Assembly: GCF_000718095.1 (NCBI RefSeq)
Contig: NZ_JOEI01000037.1
Location: forward strand, 18,080-82,079
DNA length: 64,000 nt
Source: Streptomyces scopuliridis RB72
GTDB lineage: Bacteria; Actinomycetota; Actinomycetes; Streptomycetales; Streptomycetaceae
Direction of reading: 5' to 3'
How positions within the stretch are numbered: position 1 is the stretch's first letter; each line of letters starts with the position of its first letter. Shown here one piece after another: positions 1-10,323 of the stretch. A program made the translations under genes and the position numbers. Under the pieces are notes generated by a model. The model saw nothing but the letters and a program-made list of their open reading frames with translations, had not been told where the DNA came from and searched no databases.

Positions 1-150
1 GCCATCGTCCGGATCAGAGTCGTCTTACCGGCTCCGTTGGGGCCGAGCAGGCCGTGCCCCCCTTGCCGAGCGACAGGTCGAGCCCGTCCACCGCCATGAG
101 GTTCTTGCCAACCTTGACCTTCAACCCGGTTGCCTGAACCTCCCAGACGT
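1..150 (-). pseudogene. ABC transporter ATP-binding protein, N-terminal fragment with frameshift
   Basis: On the minus strand the sequence reads as the start of an ABC ATPase of the drug-export (DrrA-like) type: a strand ending in VGKNLMAVDGLDLSLGKGG, and then the Walker A segment GLLGPNGAGKTTLIRTM. The two parts are in different frames. They are joined at a run of six G (minus strand, about 56-61), and one extra G would restore the frame. The gene runs off the left edge of the window, so its 3' part cannot be judged. No convincing ATG with a ribosome binding site precedes the conserved region; an internal ATG lies at 97. Either a real decayed gene or a one-base error in a homopolymer explains this. 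The frameshift within the most conserved motif is seen directly; the transporter subtype is inferred. Confidence 0.6.
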
Positions 151-473
151 AAGGCTGCGGCGCGATCCCCGCCGCGTCTGCAGACGGGCAGGACGTTCGT
201 GTGCGGGGCGAAGCCCACACCGTCCCTGGACAGCGACGGCGCGACGCCCACGGCTTCCCTCTCGATCCGACGGCTGCCGCCGCTCCAGCTTCTCGAACGC
301 GGCACGGTCGCCTCTGGCCGCCGGCCGCACGGGACGCCGCAAGGCCGAACACTTCCTGGCGTTTGCCGCCGTAGCCGCCGCTCTGATCTGCCCCCGCGGC
401 CTGACCGCCTGACCGCCTGACCGCCGGGGCTGGGATGCGCGTCGTTTCTGCCGGGATCGACGTCGCCCAGCGG
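98..473. other. Intergenic stretch, no gene recognised
   Basis: Between the ABC-ATPase fragment and the 3' end of the TOPRIM gene no reading frame resembles a known protein. Open frames here look like composition-driven GC-rich shadows. Near 401-425 there is a short tandem repeat of gaccgcct-type units, which looks like simple sequence. Confidence 0.4.
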
Positions 474-1091
474 TCAGAGGCTGGAGAGCAGGCCGTCGAG
501 TGGGGCTGGGACTCGGTCGGGGGCGAGGGCCTCGACGAGGACGCGGCCGTAGCGGATCTTGCGCCCCTTCTTCGTTCCGAGGAAGCGCCTGAACTGCTGC
601 TGTGGGGCGCGGCCCTGCTGTGCGGGCTGGCGCAGGAAGGTCTGCAGGGCACGCAGGTCGCCTTCCGCCCGGACGAGCTCCTCCACCCGTGTCACGCCCA
701 GCACGCGGATGAGCTCGTCTTCCAGATCCGCCGCGCAGACGAAGAAGCCTTGCTGTGCCGCACCGACCCGTTCGAAACCGCGTGCGTAGTAGGGCCGCTC
801 CGCCTCGTCGCACAGTCCCGTGAGGCGGAGGCCCAGACCGGGTGAACCGAGGAGTCGGGCGTAGCGCCCGACGCTCATCGCACCGCCGATCGCCAGGACG
901 CAGACCCCTTCGCCCGCCAGGTCCCGGCCCTGGCTCTCTGCCAGCGCGTTGACCGCCGCGACGTCGCTCGGCCCTTCGAGCAGGACCGCCGCCCGGACGG
1001 ACAGCCGCGCGGCCAGCTCGTGCGCGGGGTCGCCGGGGCCACCCGCCGCCCACGCGGTGACCGCGTCCCGGAACGCCCCTATGTCAGTCAT
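474..1091 (-). CDS. TOPRIM-domain protein (OLD-nuclease-like)
   Basis: A 205-residue protein with a TOPRIM-type metal-binding core. The motif VLLEGPSDVAAV in the first third carries the conserved Glu and the SD turn, and CDEAE in the middle matches the acidic Asp/Glu motif that normally ligates Mg2+. TOPRIM domains occur in OLD-family nucleases, topoisomerases and primases. Here there is no N-terminal ATPase half, so it resembles the free-standing OLD-type TOPRIM proteins common in Streptomyces. The ATG at 1091 (MTDIGAFRDAV) was preferred over an upstream start because it begins the conserved part. The gene is monocistronic and flanked by decayed mobile or transporter sequence. Nuclease or nucleotidyl-transfer activity is inferred from the fold only; the substrate and any partner are unknown. 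Confidence 0.65.
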   Translation of the reverse strand: MTDIGAFRDAVTAWAAGGPGDPAHELAARLSVRAAVLLEGPSDVAAVNALAESQGRDLAGEGVCVLAIGGAMSVGRYARLLGSPGLGLRLTGLCDEAERPYYARGFERVGAAQQGFFVCAADLEDELIRVLGVTRVEELVRAEGDLRALQTFLRQPAQQGRAPQQQFRRFLGTKKGRKIRYGRVLVEALAPDRVPAPLDGLLSSL

Positions 1092-1203
1092 GAGACGAGT
1101 CTCAGCCCGTTCCGGCCACAACGCGAGGGAATTTCCGCGGACGCGCCGATCGGCGGTGAGCGGTCGGGCTCGAAACTGCCGCCCAAACGAGACGAGTTCT
1201 TGG

Positions 1204-1431
1204 GAGCTCTACCTGCCCAAAGCCTGGACGGGGGAACGTGATCGGTACGGGCGGCGAAGATCCCCGAGGGGCGCGGGTTCGCCACCAAGGGCGACGTGGC
1301 CAGGACTGGAACTTCCGCCGCCGCCTGGCACAGTACGGCCTGGGCTACGCCGTGGCCGTTCCCAAGTCCCAGCAGATCAAGTCCCTCGCCGGTATCCGGC
1401 GTATCGCCCAGCTCATCGACGAGGCACCGGC
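1204..1431 (+). pseudogene. Transposase remnant (IS701-like), frameshifted
   Basis: Three short blocks in different frames resemble successive parts of a DDE transposase of the IS701 type common in Streptomyces: LYLPKAWTGERDR, a block around GFATKGDVAR, then YAVAVPKSQQIKSLAGI. At least two frameshifts and a deletion separate them, and both ends of the gene are missing, so no functional protein can be made. Sequence from about 1432 to 1591 stays open but matches nothing I recognise. No terminal inverted repeats were found. The match rests on motif recall, not on a search. Confidence 0.55.
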
Positions 1432-1689
1432 TAGAAGGCGAGTTCGCCACTTCTGCGGTTGCGGCGGACGAGCACAGATCGCAGGCGGCTTCTGTGACGA
1501 GTACCGGGACGCTCGCGAAGTGGTCATCGGCGCGAAGGCGGAGGGGCACGAGCCGACACCGGTCGGGCCGGTGACCCGCGATGACACTTAACAATTGACA
1601 GCGAGCCCTGCTGTCGGCGCGAGCGTGAGTCGTACCAAGCGCATGACCGGCTCCCGGAGATCCAGGAGACGTCCCGATTTCCCGGAACG

Positions 1690-2646
1690 CTAACGGACGA
1701 GAGCCTCGGACAGGGCCCACAGCCGGGCCGCGTTCTCCCGGTCCAGGGCGTACGGCGCGACGCCGGCGATGGCACCGGCTCGCTCGGCGACCGGCTCGGC
1801 CTGCGCACAGTCCTCGAAATAGCGGCCGGTGGTGCCCTCCACCGTGGGCGAGGCGGCCAACAGCACCGAGGTCGCGGCGCCCTGCCGCACAGTCTTCTGC
1901 GGTGGCAGTGCGAGTTCGCCCGAGGCGATGAAGTCGGCCACCTGATGTGGGTTCATGTGCCGGGCCAGGGACGTCTCGCCGACGTTGCCCGGCATCAGAG
2001 CGTTGGCGGTGATGCCGTCGTCGGCCCATCGCTCGGCGGCCCCGACGGCGAACAGGGCGTTGGCGGTCTTCGACTGCCCGTAGGAGGTCCATGGGTCGTA
2101 GGGGCGGAAGCGATAGTCCAGGTCATCGAAGACGACCGGTGAGAAGAGGTGACCGATGGAACTCACCGAGACGATCCGTGCGCCGTCCGACGCCGCGAGT
2201 GCCGGGTGGAGACCGACGGCGAGGGCGAAGTGGCCCAGGTGGTTGACGGCGAACTGCGTTTCCCGGCCGTCAGGTGTGCGGGTGAGTTCCGGCGGGGCCA
2301 TCACTCCGGCATTGCCGACCAGGATGTGCAACGGGCCGCGCCAGGCGGCCACGAACGCCGCGACCGTCGACCGGTCGGCCAGGTCGAGCCGCCCCACTGT
2401 CAACTGTCCAGATTCGGGCGGCAGTTCTGCTTCCAGGCGCGCCGCCACGCGGGCACCCGCGCCGGTGTCCCGCACGGCCAGGGTGACGTCGGCGCCCGCT
2501 GCGGCGAGCGCCCGGGCCGTCTCGACCCCGATTCCGGAGCCGGCTCCGGTCACCACGGCTCGGCGGCCGTGCAGATCGACGCCGTCGATGACCTCGGCGG
2601 CGGTTGTGCTTGCCCCGAACACGTGGGGTGTCTGAGGTACGGACAT
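1690..2646 (-). CDS. Short-chain dehydrogenase/reductase (retinol-dehydrogenase-like)
   Basis: A 318-residue NAD(P)-dependent oxidoreductase of the SDR superfamily. The N-terminal Rossmann motif is VTGAGSGIGVETARAL (TGxxxGxG), followed by LVGNAGVM (NAG motif), an SVSS catalytic-serine strand, and YGQSKTAN (YxxxK catalytic Tyr and Lys). The C-terminal extension over the usual 250 residues is typical of the extended retinol-dehydrogenase/WW-oxidoreductase-like subgroup. Start at 2646. It lies 140 bp downstream of the aldo/keto reductase on the same strand, so the two may form an operon under the TetR-type regulator at 3.9 kb. That would suggest joint metabolism or detoxification of a carbonyl compound. 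The substrate cannot be inferred. Confidence 0.85.
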   Translation of the reverse strand: MSVPQTPHVFGASTTAAEVIDGVDLHGRRAVVTGAGSGIGVETARALAAAGADVTLAVRDTGAGARVAARLEAELPPESGQLTVGRLDLADRSTVAAFVAAWRGPLHILVGNAGVMAPPELTRTPDGRETQFAVNHLGHFALAVGLHPALAASDGARIVSVSSIGHLFSPVVFDDLDYRFRPYDPWTSYGQSKTANALFAVGAAERWADDGITANALMPGNVGETSLARHMNPHQVADFIASGELALPPQKTVRQGAATSVLLAASPTVEGTTGRYFEDCAQAEPVAERAGAIAGVAPYALDRENAARLWALSEALVR

Positions 2647-2786
2647 GAGGTGCGTCTCCTGACGTGAGAGAACCGAGGGCCGCGAGGTGTGCGGCTCACT
2701 TGCCGATCGCGTTCGGCGCCTCGGAGATGGGGGTTGGTCGCAGGGCGCGGCCGGGCCGCACCCGGGACGGCATGTCCGGTCGGGTC

Positions 2787-3770
2787 TCAGCCGTTGAGCG
2801 CCTCCATTAGCTCGGGTGCGTAGCGGTCGCCGGTGACCACGCCGTGCGGGGCGACCGCTTCGATCGCGGCGATGTCGTCGCTGGTCAGCGTCACCTCGGT
2901 CGCGGCGACGTTCTCCTCGACGTAGCGGCGCCGCTTGGTGCCGGGGATGGCGACGGCGCCTTGGTGCAGGACCCAGGCGAGCGCCAGCTGGGAGGGCGCG
3001 ACGTTCTTGTCGGAGGCGATGCGGCGGACCTCGCGGACGACGTCCAGGTTGCGGTCGAAGTTCTCGCCCTGGAACCGGGGATCGGTCCGGCGCCAGTCGT
3101 CCTCGGCGAAGTCGTCGGGGCTGGTGATAGCGCCGGACAGGAAGCCGCGCCCCAGCGGGGAATAGGCGACCAGGCCGATCCCCAGCTCCTGCAGCGTGTC
3201 GCGCACCCCGTCCTGTTCGATGCCGCGCTCGAAAAGTGAATACTCGGTCTGGACCGCGGTGAGCGGGTGGACGGCGTGGGCACGCCGGATGGTCTGCGCG
3301 GAGGCCTCGCAGAGGCCGATGTGGCGGATCTTGCCTTCGGTGACCAGCTCGGCCAGGGCGCCGACGGTTTCCTCGATGGGCGTCTTGGGGTCGATGCGGT
3401 GCAGGTAGTACAGGTCGACGTGGTCGGTGCCCAGATGCCGCAGCGAGCGTTCGAGGGCCCGGCGGACGTACTCGGGTCGGCCGTTGAGACCGAGCAACCG
3501 GCCGTCGTCGGTGATCTCGATGCCGGTCTTGGTCGCGACCACGGCGGCCTCGCGGCGTCCTGCCAGCGCCTTGCCGAGGAGCTGCTCATTGATGAAGGGG
3601 CCGTAGCTCTCGGCGGTGTCCAGCAGGGTGACGCCGAGCTCCAGCGCGCGGTCGATGGTGGCCAGCGACTCGGTCTCGTCGGCGGTGCCGTAGAACGCGC
3701 TCATACCCATGCAGCCGAGGCCTTGGGCTCCGACGGTCAGGCCCTGGCCGCCCAGTGTGCGGTGTTCCAT
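2787..3770 (-). CDS. Aldo/keto reductase
   Basis: A 327-residue NADPH-dependent carbonyl reductase of the aldo/keto reductase superfamily, the usual length for the family. The catalytic tetrad is visible: Asp51 and Tyr56 in DTAESYG, Lys81 in VATKTG and His124 in YYLHRID. The C-terminal block [17 protein letters not shown] contains the Arg/Lys phosphate-binding signature for NADP(H). It resembles the Streptomyces branch annotated as oxidoreductases of the YajO/perakine-reductase type. It is transcribed divergently from a TetR-type gene across a 91-bp gap that holds a clear promoter and two matching operators, so the regulator very likely controls it. Substrate unknown; role in detoxifying or modifying small carbonyls is inferred. 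Confidence 0.9.
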   Translation of the reverse strand: MEHRTLGGQGLTVGAQGLGCMGMSAFYGTADETESLATIDRALELGVTLLDTAESYGPFINEQLLGKALAGRREAAVVATKTGIEITDDGRLLGLNGRPEYVRRALERSLRHLGTDHVDLYYLHRIDPKTPIEETVGALAELVTEGKIRHIGLCEASAQTIRRAHAVHPLTAVQTEYSLFERGIEQDGVRDTLQELGIGLVAYSPLGRGFLSGAITSPDDFAEDDWRRTDPRFQGENFDRNLDVVREVRRIASDKNVAPSQLALAWVLHQGAVAIPGTKRRRYVEENVAATEVTLTSDDIAAIEAVAPHGVVTGDRYAPELMEALNG

Positions 3771-3792
3771 AGGGGTTCCCTCATTCAGTAAC

Positions 3793-3852
3793 TAACTGGA
3801 TAGTTGCATAACGTAGGCCTGTGCGGCACCCGTGTCAATAACTAGATAGTTA
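3793..3852. promoter_or_regulatory. Divergent promoter with two TetR-type operators
   Basis: Two near-identical 14-bp inverted repeats flank a promoter for the aldo/keto reductase. Site 1 is TAACTGGATAGTTG (3793-3806) and site 2 is TAACTAGATAGTTA (3839-3852); 12 of 14 bases agree and site 2 has perfect 6-bp arms. Between them, on the minus strand, lie TTGACA (3833-3838) and TACGTT (3810-3815) with a 17-bp spacer, a near-consensus sigma-70-type promoter. Site 1 covers the expected transcription start and site 2 abuts the -35 box and lies just ahead of the TetR gene. This arrangement fits repression of the reductase and autoregulation; binding itself is inferred. Confidence 0.75.
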
Positions 3853-3861
3853 CTTGCTAGG

Positions 3862-4458
3862 ATGGCAGGCATGCCACGGGACTCCAGCGCCACCAAGGCC
3901 CGGCTGCTCGACGCCGCCTTCACCGAATTCGCCGCCCACGGCATCGCCGGTGCCCGAGTGGACCGGATCGCGGAGGCCGCAGGGGCGAACAAGCGGCTGA
4001 TCTACGTCTACTTCGGCAACAAAGAGCAGCTGTTCGACGCGGTTTTGCAACGGGCGATGACGGCGGGCGCCGAGTCGGTGCCGTTCGACGTCGATGACCT
4101 GCCCGGATACGCAGGTGCGATCTTCGACCACCTCGTCGCCCGGCCGGACCTGATGCGCCTGCGCCTATGGAAACTGCTGGAGCGTCCCTCCGCCAGCGGA
4201 CTCGAACCGGACGCCTTCCGACTCAAGACCGCCGAAGTGGCCGACGCGCAGCAGCGTGGCGAGGTCGCAGGGGAGATGGAGCCTGCCGATCTCCTGACCA
4301 TGGTTCTCGCGGCGGCCCAGGCGTGGTTCTGGGCCGCCGAGGGCGTCGACCCCAAGGAGGTCAGCCAGTCCTGGTCGCCGCGGCGGCTGGACCTGCATCG
4401 CTCGGCAGTTGTCGAGGCCGCCCGACGGATGAGCGAGCCGAAGACCGCCGGCGAGTAG
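3862..4458 (+). CDS. TetR-family transcriptional regulator
   Basis: A 198-residue regulator with the N-terminal TetR helix-turn-helix: RLLDAAFTEFAAHGIAGARVDRIAEAAGANKRLIYVYF in pattern, ending with the typical Y-F-x-N/K-E-x-L signature (YFGNKEQLFDAVL). The C-terminal half is variable and helical, as expected for ligand sensing. Starts at 3862 or 3871 are both possible; the second (MPRDSSATKARL) is nearer the conserved domain. It is divergent from the aldo/keto reductase, and the shared gap contains two copies of a palindrome, so it probably represses that gene and itself. The inducer is unknown, presumably a carbonyl or related compound handled by the reductase or the downstream SDR. Confidence 0.85.
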   Translation: MAGMPRDSSATKARLLDAAFTEFAAHGIAGARVDRIAEAAGANKRLIYVYFGNKEQLFDAVLQRAMTAGAESVPFDVDDLPGYAGAIFDHLVARPDLMRLRLWKLLERPSASGLEPDAFRLKTAEVADAQQRGEVAGEMEPADLLTMVLAAAQAWFWAAEGVDPKEVSQSWSPRRLDLHRSAVVEAARRMSEPKTAGE

Positions 4459-4519
4459 CAGCCTCAGGGGCACGTACGGCGTACGGCGGTTCTGTGCCCC
4501 TCAAGACGGGAAGACGGGG

Positions 4520-5180
4520 TGGGTGCGCGGCCAGGCCGGTTCCGAACACCCGCGTGGGCACGGCACGATGTATGACGGCCTCAACCACGGTCGGATCGAT
4601 GTGGACCGGCTACGAACATGGCTGGCCGGCCTGTTACCGCCCCGGTTTCCGGACGCACGCCTGGTACTGGCGGTGGACGTCCCGCAGTGGCTGCGGTCGG
4701 ACGCGCCGTGCTCGCCGGACCGGCTGTTCCGCCACATCTACGGCCGCGCGAAGACGGCCTCGCAGTTCATTCCGGTCCGGCCGTACTCATCGCAGCGGGC
4801 CGGTGGCAGCCCGGCGACCCGGACATCGTCATCGTGACCGACGCCGGATACGACGTCGCCCGTCTCGCCTGGGTCCCGCGACACCTTCCCGTCGAGCTGG
4901 TCGGGCGGATCCGCGGCGACCGTGTCATGCGGTTACCGAGCCGCCACGGGTCTACGTCCCGAAGGGCGGTCGGCTGCCCGAGCATGGTCCAGAGTTCCGC
5001 TTCGCCAAGCCGGAGACATGCGCCCGAACCCGTGGTCACGACCCGAACGGCCACGGCGAACCACGGCAAGGCCGTCACGCAGGCGTGGAACCGGGGTCCA
5101 CCCGCGGCTGCCCCACCGGCCCGCCCGGCTGGAGCATGAAGCGGGCAGTCTGCCAGGGCACTGTGACAGCTGGTGTGGTC
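4520..5180 (+). pseudogene. Decayed DDE transposase
   Basis: A transposase relic spread over all three forward frames. Frame one gives RGHGTMYDGLNHGRIDVDRL through DVPQWLRSDAPCSPDRLF and GRAKTASQF. A second frame then gives GRWQPGDPDIVIVTDAGYD and ARLAWVPRHLPVELVGRIR. A third gives PPRVYVPKGGRLPEHGPEF and RFAKPET. This order matches the middle of a large Streptomyces transposase family of the IS701/IS4 kind, including the DAGYD acidic motif. Several frameshifts and missing ends make it non-functional. No clear inverted repeats or target duplication were seen. Base composition is like the surroundings, so the decay appears old. Confidence 0.65.
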
Positions 5181-5233
5181 CCCGTCGTAGAGCCGCCACC
5201 GTACGACGACCAGCACCAGCACCAGCAGCATGA

Positions 5234-7557
<2,324 letters not shown>

Positions 7558-7721
7558 CAGAGCGAGTCGCTCGCCATAGCGCCGGAGACGTATGGGGTCG
7601 CCCGCGCTGGTGAGTCGGAGAAGCCCCTGTCAGGGTTCACTGGTCTGGGGCGTGCGGCATCCACACGCCACTCCGAATGCCTGCGGGGCGCGCTGGCGCG
7701 TTCTTCCTGTCCGACAGCCGG

Positions 7722-8903
7722 TCAGTGGTTCTCCATGGTGAAAGGGCGGCCGCCGAAGGCGAGGCGGGCGAAGCGTTCGCCGATGCGCTGGTGGGTGGCG
7801 GGGTCCGGGTGCAGGCCGTCGGGCAGCGGCAGTTCGGCGTGGTCGGCCTCGCCGTAGAGGTCGAGGCCGTGGAGGTAGTGCAGGTTCGGGTCGGTGGCGG
7901 CACGCTGCTGGACGATGCGGGCCAGCTCGTCCCGGATCACGGTGAGGGTCAGTTTCCCGGCGGCGCTCTGCGCGGGATCGCCGGTGGCCACGAACCGCAG
8001 CCGCCCTTCGCTCATCGCGCTGGGGTCCAGGGCGCTGGGTCCGGGTGTGTTCTCGTGGATGGCGCAGTAGATGGGCGAGACGACCAGCAGCGGGGTGGAG
8101 GGGTGGCCGTCGCGGATGGTGTCGAGGAAACCATGGACGGCCGGGCCGAACGCGCGCAGCCGCATCAGATCGGTGTTGACGATGTTGATGCCGATCTTGA
8201 CGCTGATCATGTCGGCGGGGGTGTCGCGCATGGTGCGGGCGGTGAACGGGTCGAGCAGAGCGCTGCCGCCGAAGCCCATGTTGACCAGCTCCACCTTGCC
8301 CAGAGCGGCGGCCAGGGCGGGCCAGATCCCGGTTGGGGTGGCGGCGTTGGAGCCGTGGCTGATCGAACTGCCGTGGTGCAGCCAGACCTTGCGGCCGCTG
8401 GGCGGTGGTGTGTGGACGGGGGCGTTGGTGCGCAGGGCGGCCAGCTGGGTGGTCTCGTCGTGCGGCAGCCAGATCTCGACGTCCTTCTCGTCGTCCGGCA
8501 GGCCGGTGAAGCGCAGGGTCTCCACCGGCCCGGGCCGGTTTTGTGTGATCCCGGAGGCCATGTCGATGGTGAGCGTGTCGCCCTCGGTCGCGCTGGCCCG
8601 GCCCGCGAGCCGCCCGTCGACGAGGAGCTCGTACACCCCGTCGGGGCGTGGCGGCGCTCCGGCGTAGACCCGTTTGGTGGCCACGACGTCCAGTTCGACG
8701 GCGGTGGCCCGGGTACGGAAGGCCAGCCGCACTCCGGAGGGCTGTGATTCCGCCATGGCCAGCTGGCCGTCGGGGATCTGCTGCCGGGCGCGCGCGGGCA
8801 ACCGGTGGGGCAGTACGCCCCGTTCGGTGCGCTCCAGGTCGAGGACGCCGCGCAGGAGGCTGGCGGTGATGGGAGTGGTGGTCCAGTCGTGCTCGGTGTT
8901 CAT
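7722..8903 (-). CDS. SGNH/GDSL-type esterase
   Basis: A 393-residue SGNH hydrolase. The blocks are in order: block I HHGSSISHGS with the nucleophilic Ser, block II GFGGSALLD with the Gly, block III KIGINIVN with the Asn, and block V DGLHPDPATH with the Asp and His. The N-terminal 170 residues form a beta-rich domain before the catalytic one, a layout seen in two-domain carbohydrate-esterase-like members. No signal peptide, so probably cytoplasmic. The ATG at 8903 was chosen; a TTG at 8924 is in frame upstream. It lies 78 bp downstream of a TetR-type gene on the same strand and may be cotranscribed with it. The ester substrate is unknown. Confidence 0.8.
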   Translation of the reverse strand: MNTEHDWTTTPITASLLRGVLDLERTERGVLPHRLPARARQQIPDGQLAMAESQPSGVRLAFRTRATAVELDVVATKRVYAGAPPRPDGVYELLVDGRLAGRASATEGDTLTIDMASGITQNRPGPVETLRFTGLPDDEKDVEIWLPHDETTQLAALRTNAPVHTPPPSGRKVWLHHGSSISHGSNAATPTGIWPALAAALGKVELVNMGFGGSALLDPFTARTMRDTPADMISVKIGINIVNTDLMRLRAFGPAVHGFLDTIRDGHPSTPLLVVSPIYCAIHENTPGPSALDPSAMSEGRLRFVATGDPAQSAAGKLTLTVIRDELARIVQQRAATDPNLHYLHGLDLYGEADHAELPLPDGLHPDPATHQRIGERFARLAFGGRPFTMENH

Positions 8904-8918
8904 CTCGTCGGTCTCTTC

Positions 8919-8951
8919 GATCAATAGGGGATCAATAGGGGATCAATAGGG
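8919..8951. repeat. Three tandem copies of an 11-bp unit
   Basis: The unit GATCAATAGGG occurs three times without interruption (8919-8929, 8930-8940, 8941-8951). It lies in the gap between the TetR gene and the SGNH hydrolase gene and overlaps the region just before the chosen hydrolase start. Eleven bases is close to one helical turn, so each unit would face the same side of the DNA. It could be a regulator binding site array or simple slippage. Confidence 0.9.
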
Positions 8952-8981
8952 CCGGTTGGCGGAGGCGGCCGGAAGGGTTGG

Positions 8982-9569
8982 TCAGGAGGTGGTGGGCCAG
9001 GTGCGCAGCAGAGTGTCGAGCGCGTTGAGGATCTCGGTCCAGCTCTCCTGCGAGTCGGGGGCGCTGTGGCTGAAGCCGCCGGCGGTCTCCAGGCCGACGT
9101 AGCCGCTGAAGACGCTGCCCAGCAGCCGTACCGCGTGCGTCTGGTGCGGTTCGGCCAGGTTGTATCCGCGCAGGATCGCCCGCGTCATCTGGGCGTGCCG
9201 GACGCCTGCGCTGGCGGCCGCCGTCTGCGGGTCGAGCCGGAACTGGGCTGCGGCGAAGCGCCCCGGGTGCTTGAGGGCGTAGTCGCGGTAGACGTTCGCG
9301 AAGGCGGTGAGGGCGTCTTTGCCGGCCCGTCCGGCCACCGCGGTGGAGACCTGGTCGGCGAGTTCCTCCAGGGCGAGCAGAGCGATCTTGGTCTTGAGGT
9401 CGTGGGCGTTCTTCACGTGCGAGTACAGGCTCGCGGTCTTGACACCGAACCGCCGGGCGAGTTCCGCGGGGGTCGCCTGCTCGAAGCCGACCTCGTCGGC
9501 CAGCTCCGCCCCCGCCCGGACCAGGCGCTCCGTGGTCAGTCCCACCCGTCCGACCCGCACCATGCTCAT
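8982..9569 (-). CDS. TetR-family transcriptional regulator
   Basis: A 195-residue TetR-type regulator. The HTH region is LTTERLVRAGAELADEVGFE followed by ATPAELARRFGVKTASLYSHVKN, with the typical SLYxHVKN ending. The C-terminal part resembles the WHG/TetR_C_33 ligand-binding class (ALKHPGRFAAAQF, HAVRLLGSVFSGYVGLE). It is divergent from the FBP-domain gene, and the shared gap holds a perfect palindrome overlapping both promoters. It is followed on the same strand by the SGNH hydrolase gene. Autoregulation and repression of both neighbours are inferred; ligand unknown. Confidence 0.85.
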   Translation of the reverse strand: MSMVRVGRVGLTTERLVRAGAELADEVGFEQATPAELARRFGVKTASLYSHVKNAHDLKTKIALLALEELADQVSTAVAGRAGKDALTAFANVYRDYALKHPGRFAAAQFRLDPQTAAASAGVRHAQMTRAILRGYNLAEPHQTHAVRLLGSVFSGYVGLETAGGFSHSAPDSQESWTEILNALDTLLRTWPTTS

Positions 9570-9611
9570 CCTCCGAATCGCTTCTCATCCCTGACAGCGA
9601 TGATTATGCAC

Positions 9612-9640
9612 TTGCCTAACTCGATTAGGCAAATTAGCGT
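9612..9640. promoter_or_regulatory. Operator palindrome overlapping divergent promoters
   Basis: A perfect inverted repeat, TTGCCTAA - 5 bp - TTAGGCAA (9612-9632), lies between the TetR gene and the FBP gene. On the plus strand TTGCCT (9612-9617) and TAGCGT (9635-9640) are spaced 17 bp and would start transcription at about the ATG at 9648, which has no ribosome binding site; a leaderless mRNA is likely. On the minus strand TTGCCT and CATAAT, spaced 18 bp, can serve the TetR gene. The operator thus covers both promoters. Confidence 0.7.
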
Positions 9641-9647
9641 GTCCGTT

Positions 9648-10139
9648 ATGAAGCCACTGGCTGAGCAAGAGATACGTACCGCGTTTGTGAACTGCACCAA
9701 GGGCGAGGCCAAGCGCCTGACCGTCCCCCGCGACCTGGCCGAGCAGTGCTGGGACGACCTGGACTTCCTGGGCTGGCGAGATCCCCAGGCCCCCGACCGG
9801 GCCTACCTCGTGACCGAACTGGACGGCCGCCCGGTCGGCGTCCAGCTGCGCTCCTCCGGCGTCAGCTCCTGGCAGATGCGGCGCAGCATGTGCTCGGTGT
9901 GCGTGACCACCCACACCGGGGGCGTCTCCCTGATGGTCGCGCCGAGGTCCGGGAAGGCCGGGCAGCAGGGCAACTCGGTCGGCGTCTACATGTGCAGCGA
10001 CCTGGCCTGCTCCCTGTATGTACGCGGGAAGAAGGACGCGGGCATCGGCGCACGCCTCCACGAGTCCCTCACCCTGGAGGAGAAGGTCCAGCGGACCGTG
10101 GCGAACCTCGCCGCGTTCATTGCCAAGGTGACCGCGTGA
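9648..10139 (+). CDS. FBP-domain protein (elongation-factor-G-binding-type zinc finger)
   Basis: A 163-residue protein of the FBP family, related to the C-terminal treble-clef zinc-binding domain of FusB-type proteins that bind elongation factor G. Cysteines fit a zinc site: FVNCTKGEAKRL, then SMCSVCVTTH, and VGVYMCSDLACSLYVRG. In Gram-positive FusB-like proteins this domain contacts the ribosomal translocase; whether the actinobacterial single-domain versions do so is not established. The ATG at 9648 (MKPLAEQEIR) sits about seven bases after a plausible -10 box and lacks an upstream purine-rich site, so it is probably translated from a leaderless transcript. It is likely repressed by the divergent TetR regulator through the palindrome at 9612-9632. 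Confidence 0.75.
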   Translation: MKPLAEQEIRTAFVNCTKGEAKRLTVPRDLAEQCWDDLDFLGWRDPQAPDRAYLVTELDGRPVGVQLRSSGVSSWQMRRSMCSVCVTTHTGGVSLMVAPRSGKAGQQGNSVGVYMCSDLACSLYVRGKKDAGIGARLHESLTLEEKVQRTVANLAAFIAKVTA

Positions 10140-10323
10140 CCCGGGCCCGTCTCCAGGAGTGCCGATGCCCCACCGCACGCGTCGAGCGCCGGGATGCGGG
10201 TGTCGGCGCGCTCTCAGCCGGGGCGGTGGCAGTGGTCAATGGCTGCTGGCTGTGCCAGGCGTAGAAACCGCCGATGGGGCCCACGCGAGGTGACGGAGGC
10301 GGTCACCAGCAGGTGGATCTTGG
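10140..10323. other. Convergent intergenic gap
   Basis: Between the converging ends of the FBP gene and the Atu4866-like gene nothing convincing is seen: no conserved frame and no strong terminator hairpin. Confidence 0.4.

Noticed and set aside
1432..1591. Coding continuation of the transposase relic
   Set aside because: The frame stays open but matches no transposase block and contains no other motif.
8919..8951. A CRISPR-like array
   Set aside because: Only three 11-bp units without spacers.
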